Assembly (NCBI GenBank): GCA_030428945.1
Contig: JAUIEC010000019.1
Location: 33,298-97,297 of the forward strand
Direction: 5' to 3'
From: Phycisphaerae bacterium
GTDB taxonomy: Bacteria > Planctomycetota > Phycisphaerae > UBA1845 > Fen-1342
DNA length: 64,000 bases
The notes beneath the pieces are model-generated. The model was given only the letters and a program-made list of their open reading frames with translations, was not told the DNA's origin and made no database searches. The translations under genes and the position numbers were made by a program. Below are positions 29,061 to 36,949 of this stretch, in pieces. Position 1 is the stretch's first letter. Each line of letters begins with the position of its first letter.

Positions 29061-30287
29061 ATGGATCGAGCCACCGACACCCGCCGCCCGGACGAACCGA
29101 CCGTCTCGCTGCATCACGTCGACAACCGGTTTCTGCCGCTGCGGGTCGGCGATCTCGTCCGGGCCCTGCAGGGTGATGCGACCCGTTTCGGCGCGCTGGC
29201 GGCCGCATTACCGGGCGTTGCGACGGCCATCCGGGACGTGATCGAGCAGGAGGCCTGCCGCTTCGAGAGCAACCTGGTCGAGCAGTACGACCTGTTCAAC
29301 CCCGATCGCGAGACGGTCCTGCCGGACGATGCCGAGCGTCAGGCCACCCACGAAACCTACCTGATGCTGCTCGGGCAGCTTGATTACCTGCTCGAGAAAG
29401 CCAACTTCGAGCAGCTTGACGACGTGCAGATCGCCTCGGCGATCCGGGCGGCCAACTCGCACGGGCTCAAGGTCCGGATCCAGCCCGAGAAGGTCGAGCA
29501 CATCGCCCTGTGGGTCCGCGGGCACGGGCAGCAGACCAAGTGGTTCCGCACGCTGCGGGCCCCGCTGAAGGGCGAGCACCGCTGCTACGACCTGTACCGC
29601 CGACTGGCCGTGATCGTCCGGCTGAAGGGCGAGGAGCACCTGCTGGTCAAGATCTTCAAGGACATCCCGCAGGCCGACATCGAGGCCCTGCTGCCGCACG
29701 CCGAGGTGCAGATGACGCTCTGGGACCGGGTCGTGATGCTCGGCAGCGGCGCCGGCGTGGCCGGCACGACCGGGATGAAGCTCTTCGGCCTGGTCGCCAA
29801 GGCGGCCGCCCTGACGCAGGCCTTGTGGGTGCTGCTGATCGGGCTGGGGACGATCGCGATCCGGACGGCGCTGGGCTACCGCCGGGCGCACCAGACCCGC
29901 AACTCGCAGCGGACCGAGCACCTGTACTTCCAGAACCTGTCGAACAACGCCGGGGCGATCCACGCGATCATCGGGATGATCACCGAGGAAGAGGTCAAGG
30001 AGGCCGTGCTGGGCTACGCCTTCTGCCGCTCGCAGATCGACCCGGTCCGCAGCGAAGACGAATTCCGCTCACGGATCGAGGCCTACCTGCAGTCGCGTTT
30101 CGGGATCGAGATGGACTTCGACGCCCCCGACGCGATCGAGACGCTCGACCGCCTCGACCTGTGGGAAGACCGCGATACCTTCGACGTCCTGCCCCCGAAC
30201 GAAGCGATCACGCGACTCAAGGAACACTGGAACGGCCGGAAGACGGTGGACTATCACCTGCAGAACAGTAAGCAAGTAAGCAAGTAA
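29061..30287 (+). CDS. DUF3754 (TMEM143-like) protein whose C-terminus is repeat-encoded
   Basis: A 408-residue protein of the DUF3754/TMEM143 family, whose function is unknown. The soluble N-terminal region contains KWFRTLRAPLKGEHRCYDLYRRLAVIVRLK (about 160-195, split across the family core) and LVKIFKDIPQADIEALLP. A hydrophobic pair of helices covers about 232-275, followed by LYFQNLSNNAGAIHAIIGMITEEEVKEAVLGY. The final residues SKQVSK are encoded by the AGTAAGCA octamer array that starts at 30267, so the reading frame ends inside a repeat. ATG 29061 is the first good start. Confidence 0.75.
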   Translation: MDRATDTRRPDEPTVSLHHVDNRFLPLRVGDLVRALQGDATRFGALAAALPGVATAIRDVIEQEACRFESNLVEQYDLFNPDRETVLPDDAERQATHETYLMLLGQLDYLLEKANFEQLDDVQIASAIRAANSHGLKVRIQPEKVEHIALWVRGHGQQTKWFRTLRAPLKGEHRCYDLYRRLAVIVRLKGEEHLLVKIFKDIPQADIEALLPHAEVQMTLWDRVVMLGSGAGVAGTTGMKLFGLVAKAAALTQALWVLLIGLGTIAIRTALGYRRAHQTRNSQRTEHLYFQNLSNNAGAIHAIIGMITEEEVKEAVLGYAFCRSQIDPVRSEDEFRSRIEAYLQSRFGIEMDFDAPDAIETLDRLDLWEDRDTFDVLPPNEAITRLKEHWNGRKTVDYHLQNSKQVSK

Positions 30288-30330
30288 GCAAGTAAGCAAG
30301 TGGCAAGTCCGCAAGTCGGTACGTGAGCAC
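30267..30330. repeat. Octamer array AGTAAGCA overlapping a gene end
   Basis: Four exact tandem AGTAAGCA units begin inside the last codons of the DUF3754 gene, then degenerate into AGTGGCA, AGTCCGCA and ACGTGAGC copies. The complementary array lies at 30362-30451 inside the end of convergent glnS, so the two gene ends could form a long inverted repeat. Confidence 0.88.
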
Positions 30331-30361
30331 GTGAGCAAGCTGGGAACCTGACAGTCCCCCA

Positions 30362-30451
30362 CCCTCTTCTCGCTACCCTCGCTCCCCTGCTTACTTGCTC
30401 CCTTGCTCCCTCGCTCCCTTGCTCCCTTGCTTACTTGCTTACTTGCTTACT
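30362..30451. repeat. Octamer array (GGGAGCAA then AGTAAGCA, inverse orientation) overlapping the glnS end
   Basis: On the minus strand this reads AGTAAGCA units followed by GGGAGCAA/GGGAGCGA units. The first three units lie in the last codons and stop of glnS. It mirrors the array at 30267-30330 across about 30 bp of unrelated DNA and links the AGTAAGCA and GGGAGC unit types in one tract. Confidence 0.88.
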
Positions 30452-32164
30452 GATCCTCGCCCAGGCATCCTTCAGCGTCACCGCGCGGTTGAACACGCGG
30501 CGCTGGTCGTTGCTGTCGGCATCGCAGCAGAAGTAGCCCAGGCGTTCGAACTGCACCTGCCCGCCGACCGGGACGTCCTCGAGGGCCGGTTCGAGCCAGG
30601 CCTGCGGCAGGATCTTCAGCGAGTTGGGATTCAGGTTGAAGCGCCAGTCCTCGCCCCGGGCGGCCGCGTCGGGCGCGACCTTGTTCGGGTTCTCGACCGT
30701 GAACAGCGTCTCGTACAGCCGCACCTCGGCCGCCAGGGCCTGCGCCGCCGCCACCCAGTGCAGGGTGCCCTTGACCTTGCGACCGTCGGGCGCGTCGCCG
30801 CCGCGGGTGGCCGGGTCGTAGGTGCAGTGCAGTTCGATCACGTTGCCCGCATCGTCCTTGATCACGTCCGTGCAGGTCACGAAGTACGCGTAGCGCAGCC
30901 GCACCTCGCGGCCGGGCGCCAGGCGGAAGAACTTCCGCGGCGGATCCTCCATGAAGTCGTCGCGCTCGATGTACAGCACCTTCGAGAACGGTACCTGCCG
31001 GGTGCCGGCCGACGGGTCCTCGGGGTTGTTGACCGCGTCGAGGTGCTCGACCTGCTCGTCGGGGTAGTTCGTGATGACGACCTTCAGCGGGTTCAGCACG
31101 GCCATGAAGCGCGGGGCGACCTGGTTCAGGTGCTGGCGCAGGCAGTGTTCCAGCAGGGCCATCTCGCTGATGCCGTCGAACTTGGCCACGCCGATGCGGG
31201 TGCAGAACTCGCGGATCGACTCGGGCGTGTAGCCGCGGCGCCGCAGTCCGGCCAGGGTCGGCATCCGCGGGTCGTCCCAGCCGGCGACGGTGCCGTCCTC
31301 GACCAGTTCGCGCAGCTTGCGCTTGCTCATCACCGTGTGGCTCAGGCTCAGGCGGGCGAACTCGATCTGCTGCGGATGGTGAATGCCGAGCCTTTCCAGG
31401 AACCAGTCGTACAACGGGCGGTGGTTCTCGAATTCCAGCGTGCAGATCGAATGCGTGATGCCCTCGATCGAGTCCTCGAGCCCGTGGGCCCAGTCGTACA
31501 TCGGGTACAGGCACCAGGCGTCGCCGGTGCGATGATGCGCAGCGTGCAGGATCCGGTACATGATCGGATCGCGCAGGTTCAGGTTCGGGCTCTGCATGTC
31601 GATCCTGGCCCGCAGCACCTTCGAACCGTCCGGAAACTCCCCGGCCTTCATCCGCCGCAGCAGGTCGAGGTTCTCATCCGGGCTGCGGTCGCGGAACGGG
31701 CTGTCCTTGCCGGGCGACCTGAGCGTGCCGCGGTTCTCGCGGATCTGCTCGGGCGTCTGGTCATCCACGTAGGCATCACCCGCCTCGACCAGTTGCTCGG
31801 CCCAGGCGTACATCCGGTCGAAGTAGTCCGACGCGAACAGCACGCCCGCGAGCGGGTCATCGCCCGACATCCCCTCCCAGCGGGCCCCCAGCCAGCGGAT
31901 GTCGTTGACGATCGCGTGAACGTAGTGATCCTCTTCCTTGACCGGGTTGGTGTCGTCGAACCGCAGGTTGAATCGGCCGCCGTAGCGATCCGCCAGGCCG
32001 TGGTTCAGCAGCACGCTCTTGGCGTGGCCGATGTGCAGGTACCCGTTGGGCTCGGGCGGAAAGCGGGTCTGAACGCGGCCGTCCCACTTGCCGGACTGCC
32101 GGTCCTTCTCGATGATCTCTTCGATGAAATTCAGCTTCTTCGGTTCGCCGTCCGCTGCGCTCAT
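30431..32164 (-). CDS. glnS: Glutaminyl-tRNA synthetase
   Basis: A 577-residue class I synthetase that charges tRNA-Gln directly. PEPNGYLHIGHAKS (38-50) is the HIGH motif; VMSKRKL (about 276) is the KMSKS equivalent. The DDTNP, CLYPMYDWAHGLEDSIEGITHSICTLEF and IEFARLSLSHTVMSKRKL blocks are typical of GlnRS. The two C-terminal beta-barrels are present. ATG 32164 is preceded by GAAGAGGTG. The last residues, SKQVSK, come from the repeat array and match the end of the convergent DUF3754 protein. It is divergent from gltX with 215 bp between starts. Confidence 0.96.
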   Translation of the reverse strand: MSAADGEPKKLNFIEEIIEKDRQSGKWDGRVQTRFPPEPNGYLHIGHAKSVLLNHGLADRYGGRFNLRFDDTNPVKEEDHYVHAIVNDIRWLGARWEGMSGDDPLAGVLFASDYFDRMYAWAEQLVEAGDAYVDDQTPEQIRENRGTLRSPGKDSPFRDRSPDENLDLLRRMKAGEFPDGSKVLRARIDMQSPNLNLRDPIMYRILHAAHHRTGDAWCLYPMYDWAHGLEDSIEGITHSICTLEFENHRPLYDWFLERLGIHHPQQIEFARLSLSHTVMSKRKLRELVEDGTVAGWDDPRMPTLAGLRRRGYTPESIREFCTRIGVAKFDGISEMALLEHCLRQHLNQVAPRFMAVLNPLKVVITNYPDEQVEHLDAVNNPEDPSAGTRQVPFSKVLYIERDDFMEDPPRKFFRLAPGREVRLRYAYFVTCTDVIKDDAGNVIELHCTYDPATRGGDAPDGRKVKGTLHWVAAAQALAAEVRLYETLFTVENPNKVAPDAAARGEDWRFNLNPNSLKILPQAWLEPALEDVPVGGQVQFERLGYFCCDADSNDQRRVFNRAVTLKDAWARISKQVSK

Positions 32165-32379
32165 GACCTTGGCACCTCTTCCGGGGTGTGGGTGCTGGAC
32201 GAACACTGCCGGGCTGGCAATGGCACGCCGCAGCATCCCACGGAACACTCAACGCTGAGGTTCTGAATCGGGCATGATACGCCGCCCCGGCCGGGGAACA
32301 AGCGCCGCCGGTTTCGCCGATCTTCCGCCGGGTCTATCATCATGCCCGATTGGCCCCCCCGCAGAGCGAGTACGACAGC

Positions 32380-34023
32380 ATGAGCGACCAGGTCCGAACG
32401 CGTTTCGCCCCCTCACCGACCGGCTACCTGCACATCGGCGGGGCCCGCACCGCCCTGTTCAACTACCTGCTGGCCAGGCGGCTGGGCGGAACATTCATCA
32501 TCCGCGTCGAGGACACCGACCAGACCCGCAACATCGCCGGCGCCGAGGACAAGCTGCTCGACGACATGCGCTGGCTGGGGCTCGACTGGGACGAGGGCCC
32601 GCGGGTCGGCGGCGACTTCGGCCCCTACCACCAGAGCCAGCGGCTGCAGCGCTACCAGGCGGCCGCCCGGCAACTGCTCGACGCCGGCCGGGCCTACTAC
32701 GCCTTCGACACGCGCGAGGAACTCGACGAACTGCGGACCGCGGCCGAGAAGGCCGGAGGCAGCTTCTACTACCCGCGGCCGGACCGTTTTCCGAGCGAGG
32801 CCGACGCGGAGCGGGCCCGGGCGGAGGGTCGCCCGGTCGTGCTGCGGTTCCTGTACCCGGACGAGGACATCACGGTTCGGGACGAGATCCTGGGCGACGT
32901 GACGGTTCCGCGCAGCGAGGTCGACGACTTCGTCATCCTGAAGGCCGACGGGTTTCCGACCTACCACTTCGCGGTCGTCGTCGATGACGAGGACATGCGG
33001 ATCACGCACGTGCTGCGCGGGCAGGAGCACCTGATCAACACGCCCAAGCACATCGCCCTCCAGCGGGCCCTCGGCTACCGCACGCCGGCCTTCGCGCACC
33101 TGCCGGTGATTCTCGCGGCCGGCGGCTCGAAGATGAGCAAGCGTGAGAAGGACAAGACGGTGCGCGACGCGGTCAGGGACGCCGTCGCGGCCGGCACGCT
33201 CGACGAGGCCCGCGTGCTGGAACTGTCCGGCGTGGCCGATGCCGAGCAGTTGAAGCGCTGGCGCAAGAAGAAGATTCAACTGGATGCGGACGGGCTCGAA
33301 CGACTGGCCGCGGCGCTGCAGCTTGACCTGCCCGAGATCGACATTCACGACTTCCGCCGCAGCGGTTACCTGCCCGAGGTGATCCTGAACTACATCGCCC
33401 TGCTGGGCTGGTCGCCGGCGGACGGGCGGGAGCGGATGACGCTGGCCGAGATGGCCGGGCAGTTCGACCTGTCGCGGGTCGGCAAGACCAACGCCCGCTT
33501 CGACCGCGACAAGCTGCTGAGCTTCAACACCGACACGGTCAACGCCGACCCCGAGCGGGCCCTCGCGGGTCTGAAGGATTACCTGGCGGTCAACCCGGCT
33601 TCGCCGCTGCAGGGCGTGGACGAGGCGACCCTGCGGACGCTGCTCGAAATCAACGCGGGCTATCGCACGTACCGGGACATCGAACACAAGTGCGCGGCGC
33701 TGTTCGTCGAGGATGAGGCCCTCGCCTGGGACGACAAGGCGGTCGAAAAGGTCCTGCGCAAGGGCGACAAGGCGGGCGTGACGCAACTCGCGGCCGTCCG
33801 CCCGGCACTGGCCGACCTGGCCGACTGGTCGCCGGAGGGGCTCGAAACGGCACTGAAGCAGTATGCCGAGCAGAACGGAGTCGGTTTCGGCAAGGTCGCG
33901 CAACCGCTGCGGGTCGCGCTGACCGGGTCGATGATCAGTCCGCCGATCTTCCACACGCTGTCGCTGCTGGGGAAAGAGACGTGCCTGCGCCGCGTGGATG
34001 CGGTCGTGGCCCGCGAGACGTAG
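32380..34023 (+). CDS. gltX: Glutamyl-tRNA synthetase
   Basis: A 547-residue class I synthetase. TRFAPSPTGYLHIGGARTALFNY (HIGH motif in APSPTGYLHIGG, about 8-20) and GSKMSKREKD (about 249) identify GltX. The zinc-binding cysteines found in many GluRS after the HIGH domain are absent (YYAFDTREEL in that place). The C-terminal anticodon-binding domain is complete. ATG 32380 is favoured over an upstream in-frame start because the family begins at RTRFAPSPTG. With GlnRS beside it, GluRS is expected to be tRNA-Glu specific, though this cannot be proven by eye. Confidence 0.96.
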   Translation: MSDQVRTRFAPSPTGYLHIGGARTALFNYLLARRLGGTFIIRVEDTDQTRNIAGAEDKLLDDMRWLGLDWDEGPRVGGDFGPYHQSQRLQRYQAAARQLLDAGRAYYAFDTREELDELRTAAEKAGGSFYYPRPDRFPSEADAERARAEGRPVVLRFLYPDEDITVRDEILGDVTVPRSEVDDFVILKADGFPTYHFAVVVDDEDMRITHVLRGQEHLINTPKHIALQRALGYRTPAFAHLPVILAAGGSKMSKREKDKTVRDAVRDAVAAGTLDEARVLELSGVADAEQLKRWRKKKIQLDADGLERLAAALQLDLPEIDIHDFRRSGYLPEVILNYIALLGWSPADGRERMTLAEMAGQFDLSRVGKTNARFDRDKLLSFNTDTVNADPERALAGLKDYLAVNPASPLQGVDEATLRTLLEINAGYRTYRDIEHKCAALFVEDEALAWDDKAVEKVLRKGDKAGVTQLAAVRPALADLADWSPEGLETALKQYAEQNGVGFGKVAQPLRVALTGSMISPPIFHTLSLLGKETCLRRVDAVVARET

Positions 34024-34073
34024 TCGCCGATCGCCGAACCTGGCTTCCTGCTTCCGGCCTGCTGAGAACCGCG

Positions 34074-34418
34074 ATGCGAAACCTTGCTTACGTGCTGACC
34101 TGTTTACTTGCTGCCTGTGCGCTGGCCGGGTGTGGCGTCGGGATACGCGGCCAGTGGTCGCTGGTCCGGGCCCAGCCGAACGCCGACACGTTCGCGATCG
34201 ACGATGCCCGCTTCGGTGACGACAAGCAGTTCGAGGCGACCATCACGATCGAGGGGCGCACGCGGCGCGAGACCGGCAGCTACAAGTTCAACGGCAGCAG
34301 GCTGACGCTGCGTCCGGTCGGCGGCGGGATGCGGACCTTCGACGCGAGCGTGACCCTCGGGCAACTCGTCATTCGCGAAGGCGACGACCGCAAGGCGATC
34401 CTGAAGAAGGCGAAGTAG
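34074..34418 (+). CDS. Small lipoprotein, function unknown
   Basis: A 114-residue lipoprotein with signal MRNLAYVLTCLLAACALAGC (lipobox LAGC, cysteine 20). The mature part is beta-rich, with the pattern GQWSLV...F..ATITIEGRTRRETGSYKFNGSRLTLRP, resembling small lipocalin-like or stress-response lipoproteins that carry a short beta-barrel; the family was not recognised. It sits between gltX (50 bp upstream) and acylphosphatase (2 bp downstream), and is probably co-transcribed with the latter. The codons of its signal peptide resemble the CTTAC/TTGCT repeat units found nearby; this may be chance. Confidence 0.72.
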   Translation: MRNLAYVLTCLLAACALAGCGVGIRGQWSLVRAQPNADTFAIDDARFGDDKQFEATITIEGRTRRETGSYKFNGSRLTLRPVGGGMRTFDASVTLGQLVIREGDDRKAILKKAK

Positions 34419-34420
34419 CG

Positions 34421-34702
34421 ATGCCGGCGAACACCCTCCGCGCGCGAGTCATCTTCACCGGCCGCGTGCAGGGTGTCTTCTTCCGCGCGACCAGCGTGCA
34501 GCTTGCCCGGGGGCTCGAAGTGACGGGCTTCGTCCGCAACCTGCCGGACGGAACGGTGGAACTCGAGGCGCAGGGCGCCGCCGATGAGATCGAGAAACTG
34601 CTGGAGGCGATCGGCGCGCACTACCGGGCGAACATCACCGACCAGGCGCGGCAGGAGATCCCACCCATCGTCGGCGAGCCTGACTTCTCCGTACGGTACT
34701 GA
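34421..34702 (+). CDS. acyP: Acylphosphatase
   Basis: A 93-residue enzyme that hydrolyses acyl phosphates. The substrate-binding loop GRVQGVFFRATS carries the conserved Arg (R22), and FVRNLPDGTVELEAQG carries the catalytic Asn (N40). Family members usually have GVGFR; here it is GVFFR. Length is as expected. It follows the lipoprotein gene by 2 bp and ends convergently with the HtrA-like gene, with a hairpin between them. Confidence 0.93.
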   Translation: MPANTLRARVIFTGRVQGVFFRATSVQLARGLEVTGFVRNLPDGTVELEAQGAADEIEKLLEAIGAHYRANITDQARQEIPPIVGEPDFSVRY

Positions 34703-34716
34703 GACGCACAGGAAGA

Positions 34717-34735
34717 CACTGCCAGGATGGCAGTG
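34717..34735. terminator. Bidirectional hairpin between convergent acyP and HtrA-like genes
   Basis: CACTGCCA-GGA-TGGCAGTG is a perfect 8-bp stem with a 3-nt loop, placed between the two stop codons. No T-tract follows on either strand, so it may be a weak terminator or an mRNA end-protecting hairpin. Confidence 0.5.
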
Positions 34736-34814
34736 GTACACCGGCCCGCGTTTCCTCTCGGAGAAAAGACACCGCTCAAGAGCTCAGGAGCAGTGGCACG
34801 AGGATGCGTCCGGC

Positions 34815-35936
34815 CTACTCGTCGGCGCCGGGTTCTTCCGCGGTTCCCGGTTCCCCGTTCGCAGCTTCCTGCTCCCGCGCCTCGGCGGCATCACGCTGCG
34901 CTTCCTCGAGCAACTGGTCGGTGCTCCACAGGGTCAGGTCGACGGTCGCCGATTCGCCTTCGCGCCACCGGGTCACCGCCAGCGTGTCGCCGGCCGGGTG
35001 CCGGGCCAGAATCCTTCGCAGCGAGACCGGCGTCGGGACCGGGTCGCCGTCGATGGCCGTGATGATGTCGCCCTGCTGCAGGCCCGCCGCCCGCGCGGGA
35101 CCGGACGGCGGACGCGTCAGGCGCCGCCCCGGCACCGGCCGGTTCTCGTCCTTGACCCCGACGATCGGCATCGCCATGTCGAGGAAGACGCCCAGCAGGC
35201 CGCGCTCCAGGTCCTCGCCCTGCTGCAGCCTCTCCAGGCGCGGACGGAAGAAGTCCGGGCGGACCGCGAAGGCGATGCCCGAGTCGTACCACTCGACCCC
35301 CGCGAGTTCGTCGCCCGAAGTCGCCAGCGGCACGCAGATGCCCAGCACGCGCCCGGCACGATCACACAGCGGCCCGCCGTAACTGGCCGGCGAAACGCGG
35401 GCGTCACTCTGCAGCGCGATCCCGTCGATCCGCCGCAGGGCGCTGACGATCCCGACCGCCATGCTCGGCGCGGCGCTGCCGTGTCCGTAACCGGCCGCGA
35501 ACGCCAACTGCCCCGGGCGGGTCTGTTCGAGGTCGGCGAAGGTCGGCGTCGGCAGGCCCTCGGCAGCGACCTTCAACAGCGCCAGTTTGCCGACCTGGTC
35601 ACGGGCCACCAGGGTCGCCACGAGGCGGCGCCCGTCGTGCAGTCGCACGGTGATGACCTGCGGATCACGGACGAAATTGAAACTGCTCGTCAGGATCCAG
35701 CCGTCCGCGCCGACGATCAGCCCGGTCGTCGGACCGTCCGCCTGCCGAAAGGTCGGGCGCTGCGCGTCCTGCCGCACGGCCGCCCCGCCGATCGTGTCGA
35801 TCCGGACGATGCTCGGCAGCACCTCGGCCAGCGCCGCCCGCAGCACGCGCTGGCGGGCCTGCAATTCCACCAGGGTGTCGTCGGCCGCCCGGGCCGCGCC
35901 ACCGATCACCAGCAGCACCAGTGCCAGGCGGATCAC
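34815..35936 (-). CDS. HtrA/DegP-like PDZ protein lacking the catalytic triad (pseudo-protease)
   Basis: A 373-residue exported protein (signal about 1-17) with a chymotrypsin-like domain (about 25-250) and a PDZ (about 265-345). Aligned to active HtrA, the three catalytic positions are replaced: ILTSSFNFV has Phe where His is expected, RDQVGKLALLK has Lys for Asp, and SPASYGGPL has Tyr for Ser. It is therefore predicted to be inactive as a protease and may bind or scaffold. GTG 35936 overlaps the stop of the next gene upstream. It is the last gene of the thirteen-gene run. Its C-terminal Glu/Pro/Gly tail (EPGTAEE) is encoded by GGGAACC-like DNA. Confidence 0.82.
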   Translation of the reverse strand: MIRLALVLLVIGGAARAADDTLVELQARQRVLRAALAEVLPSIVRIDTIGGAAVRQDAQRPTFRQADGPTTGLIVGADGWILTSSFNFVRDPQVITVRLHDGRRLVATLVARDQVGKLALLKVAAEGLPTPTFADLEQTRPGQLAFAAGYGHGSAAPSMAVGIVSALRRIDGIALQSDARVSPASYGGPLCDRAGRVLGICVPLATSGDELAGVEWYDSGIAFAVRPDFFRPRLERLQQGEDLERGLLGVFLDMAMPIVGVKDENRPVPGRRLTRPPSGPARAAGLQQGDIITAIDGDPVPTPVSLRRILARHPAGDTLAVTRWREGESATVDLTLWSTDQLLEEAQRDAAEAREQEAANGEPGTAEEPGADE

Positions 35937-36949
35937 TGCGGCGCTCCGTCCGGGGTCAGGATCAGCGGCAGCACGTCGTCGCCGCGCTTGACGAGCAGTT
36001 CCACTTCAGCGGATACATCTGCCCGGCCGACCTGCTCGTAGAAGTCGCCGCAGGTTTCGATCGGCGTGCCGGCCACGGCCAGGACCAGGTCGCCATACCG
36101 CAGACCGGCCCGGCGGGCGGTGGAACCCGGCGTGACGCGTTCGACATACGCCAGTCGAACCTGCCCGCCGACATCAAACAGTCGTATGCCCCAGGTCCGG
36201 GCCACGGCCTGGCCGTCATCGCCGTCCGGTTCGCTGTCCGCGGCCGGCAGCGGCTGATCGGACAGGATCGGACCGCACGCTTCGACCGGCAGCGCGTAGT
36301 TCAGCCAGGTGTTGGTGCGGGTGCTGGTCAGCGGCTTGCCGATCAGTCCGACCAGTCGGCCGCGCAGGTCGACGAGGGCCCCGCCGGCGCTTCCGGGCGT
36401 GCTGATGATCATGTCGGTCAGCAGCACGTCGCCGTCGTAGTCCACCTCGCGCGTGCGCTTGCGGGCCTGTAACTGTGTCCGCCCGGAAAAGACACCGAGC
36501 ACGACCGAGACCGGCTCGGGACCGCCGGCCACCTTGAACGGATTGGCGGCCGCGAGCAGTGCGTCGCCGACCTGCAGGGCGGTGCTGTCGCCCCGTTCGA
36601 AGGCCGGCAGGTCGGTGGCCTCGACCTTCAGCAACGCCAGTTGCGCGCGCGGATCGCGCCGCGTCACCTCGGCTGGCAGGCGGCGTCCGTCGGGCAGCAC
36701 CACTCGCAGGGCGGGCGTTTCCAGCAGCAGCGACAGCGTCGTCAGGATCGTGCCGTCGGGTCGGACGATGACACCCGACGCGTAACCCTTCTCGAGCCCG
36801 AGCGCGCCGCCGTAGATCTTGACGACCCGCTGCTGGGTGTGCTCGACGAGGGCGGCGTAGCTGGCCGGGGCATCGGCGGTCGAGTCCTGGCCGGCGCGCA
36901 GCGGGCCGGCGACCAGCAGGAGCATCAGCAGCGCGAGGGGCCGGCTCAT
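35933..36949 (-). CDS. HtrA/DegP-like PDZ protein lacking the catalytic triad (pseudo-protease)
   Basis: A 338-residue exported protein (signal MSRPLALLMLLLVAGPLRA) with a trypsin-like domain and one PDZ (about 240-330, GLRYGDLVLAVAGTPIE). Catalytic positions are lost: ILTTLSLLL where TNxHVV is expected, PRAQLALLK for the Asp motif, and TPGSAGGAL where NPGNSGGPL is expected (Ser to Ala). The GG after the Ser position and the substrate-pocket strands remain. Start and stop overlap its neighbours by 4 nt. It is a paralogue of both flanking HtrA genes; inactivity is inferred from residues only. Confidence 0.83.
   Translation of the reverse strand: MSRPLALLMLLLVAGPLRAGQDSTADAPASYAALVEHTQQRVVKIYGGALGLEKGYASGVIVRPDGTILTTLSLLLETPALRVVLPDGRRLPAEVTRRDPRAQLALLKVEATDLPAFERGDSTALQVGDALLAAANPFKVAGGPEPVSVVLGVFSGRTQLQARKRTREVDYDGDVLLTDMIISTPGSAGGALVDLRGRLVGLIGKPLTSTRTNTWLNYALPVEACGPILSDQPLPAADSEPDGDDGQAVARTWGIRLFDVGGQVRLAYVERVTPGSTARRAGLRYGDLVLAVAGTPIETCGDFYEQVGRADVSAEVELLVKRGDDVLPLILTPDGAPQ

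Noticed and set aside
28919..29080. Upstream extension of NrnA
   Set aside because: The added residues are basic and unlike the family, and extend past the start of the divergent gene.
34074..34140. Lipoprotein signal peptide derived from the repeat arrays
   Set aside because: LAYVLTCLLA resembles translated repeat units, but a normal signal peptide explains it; only a loose similarity.
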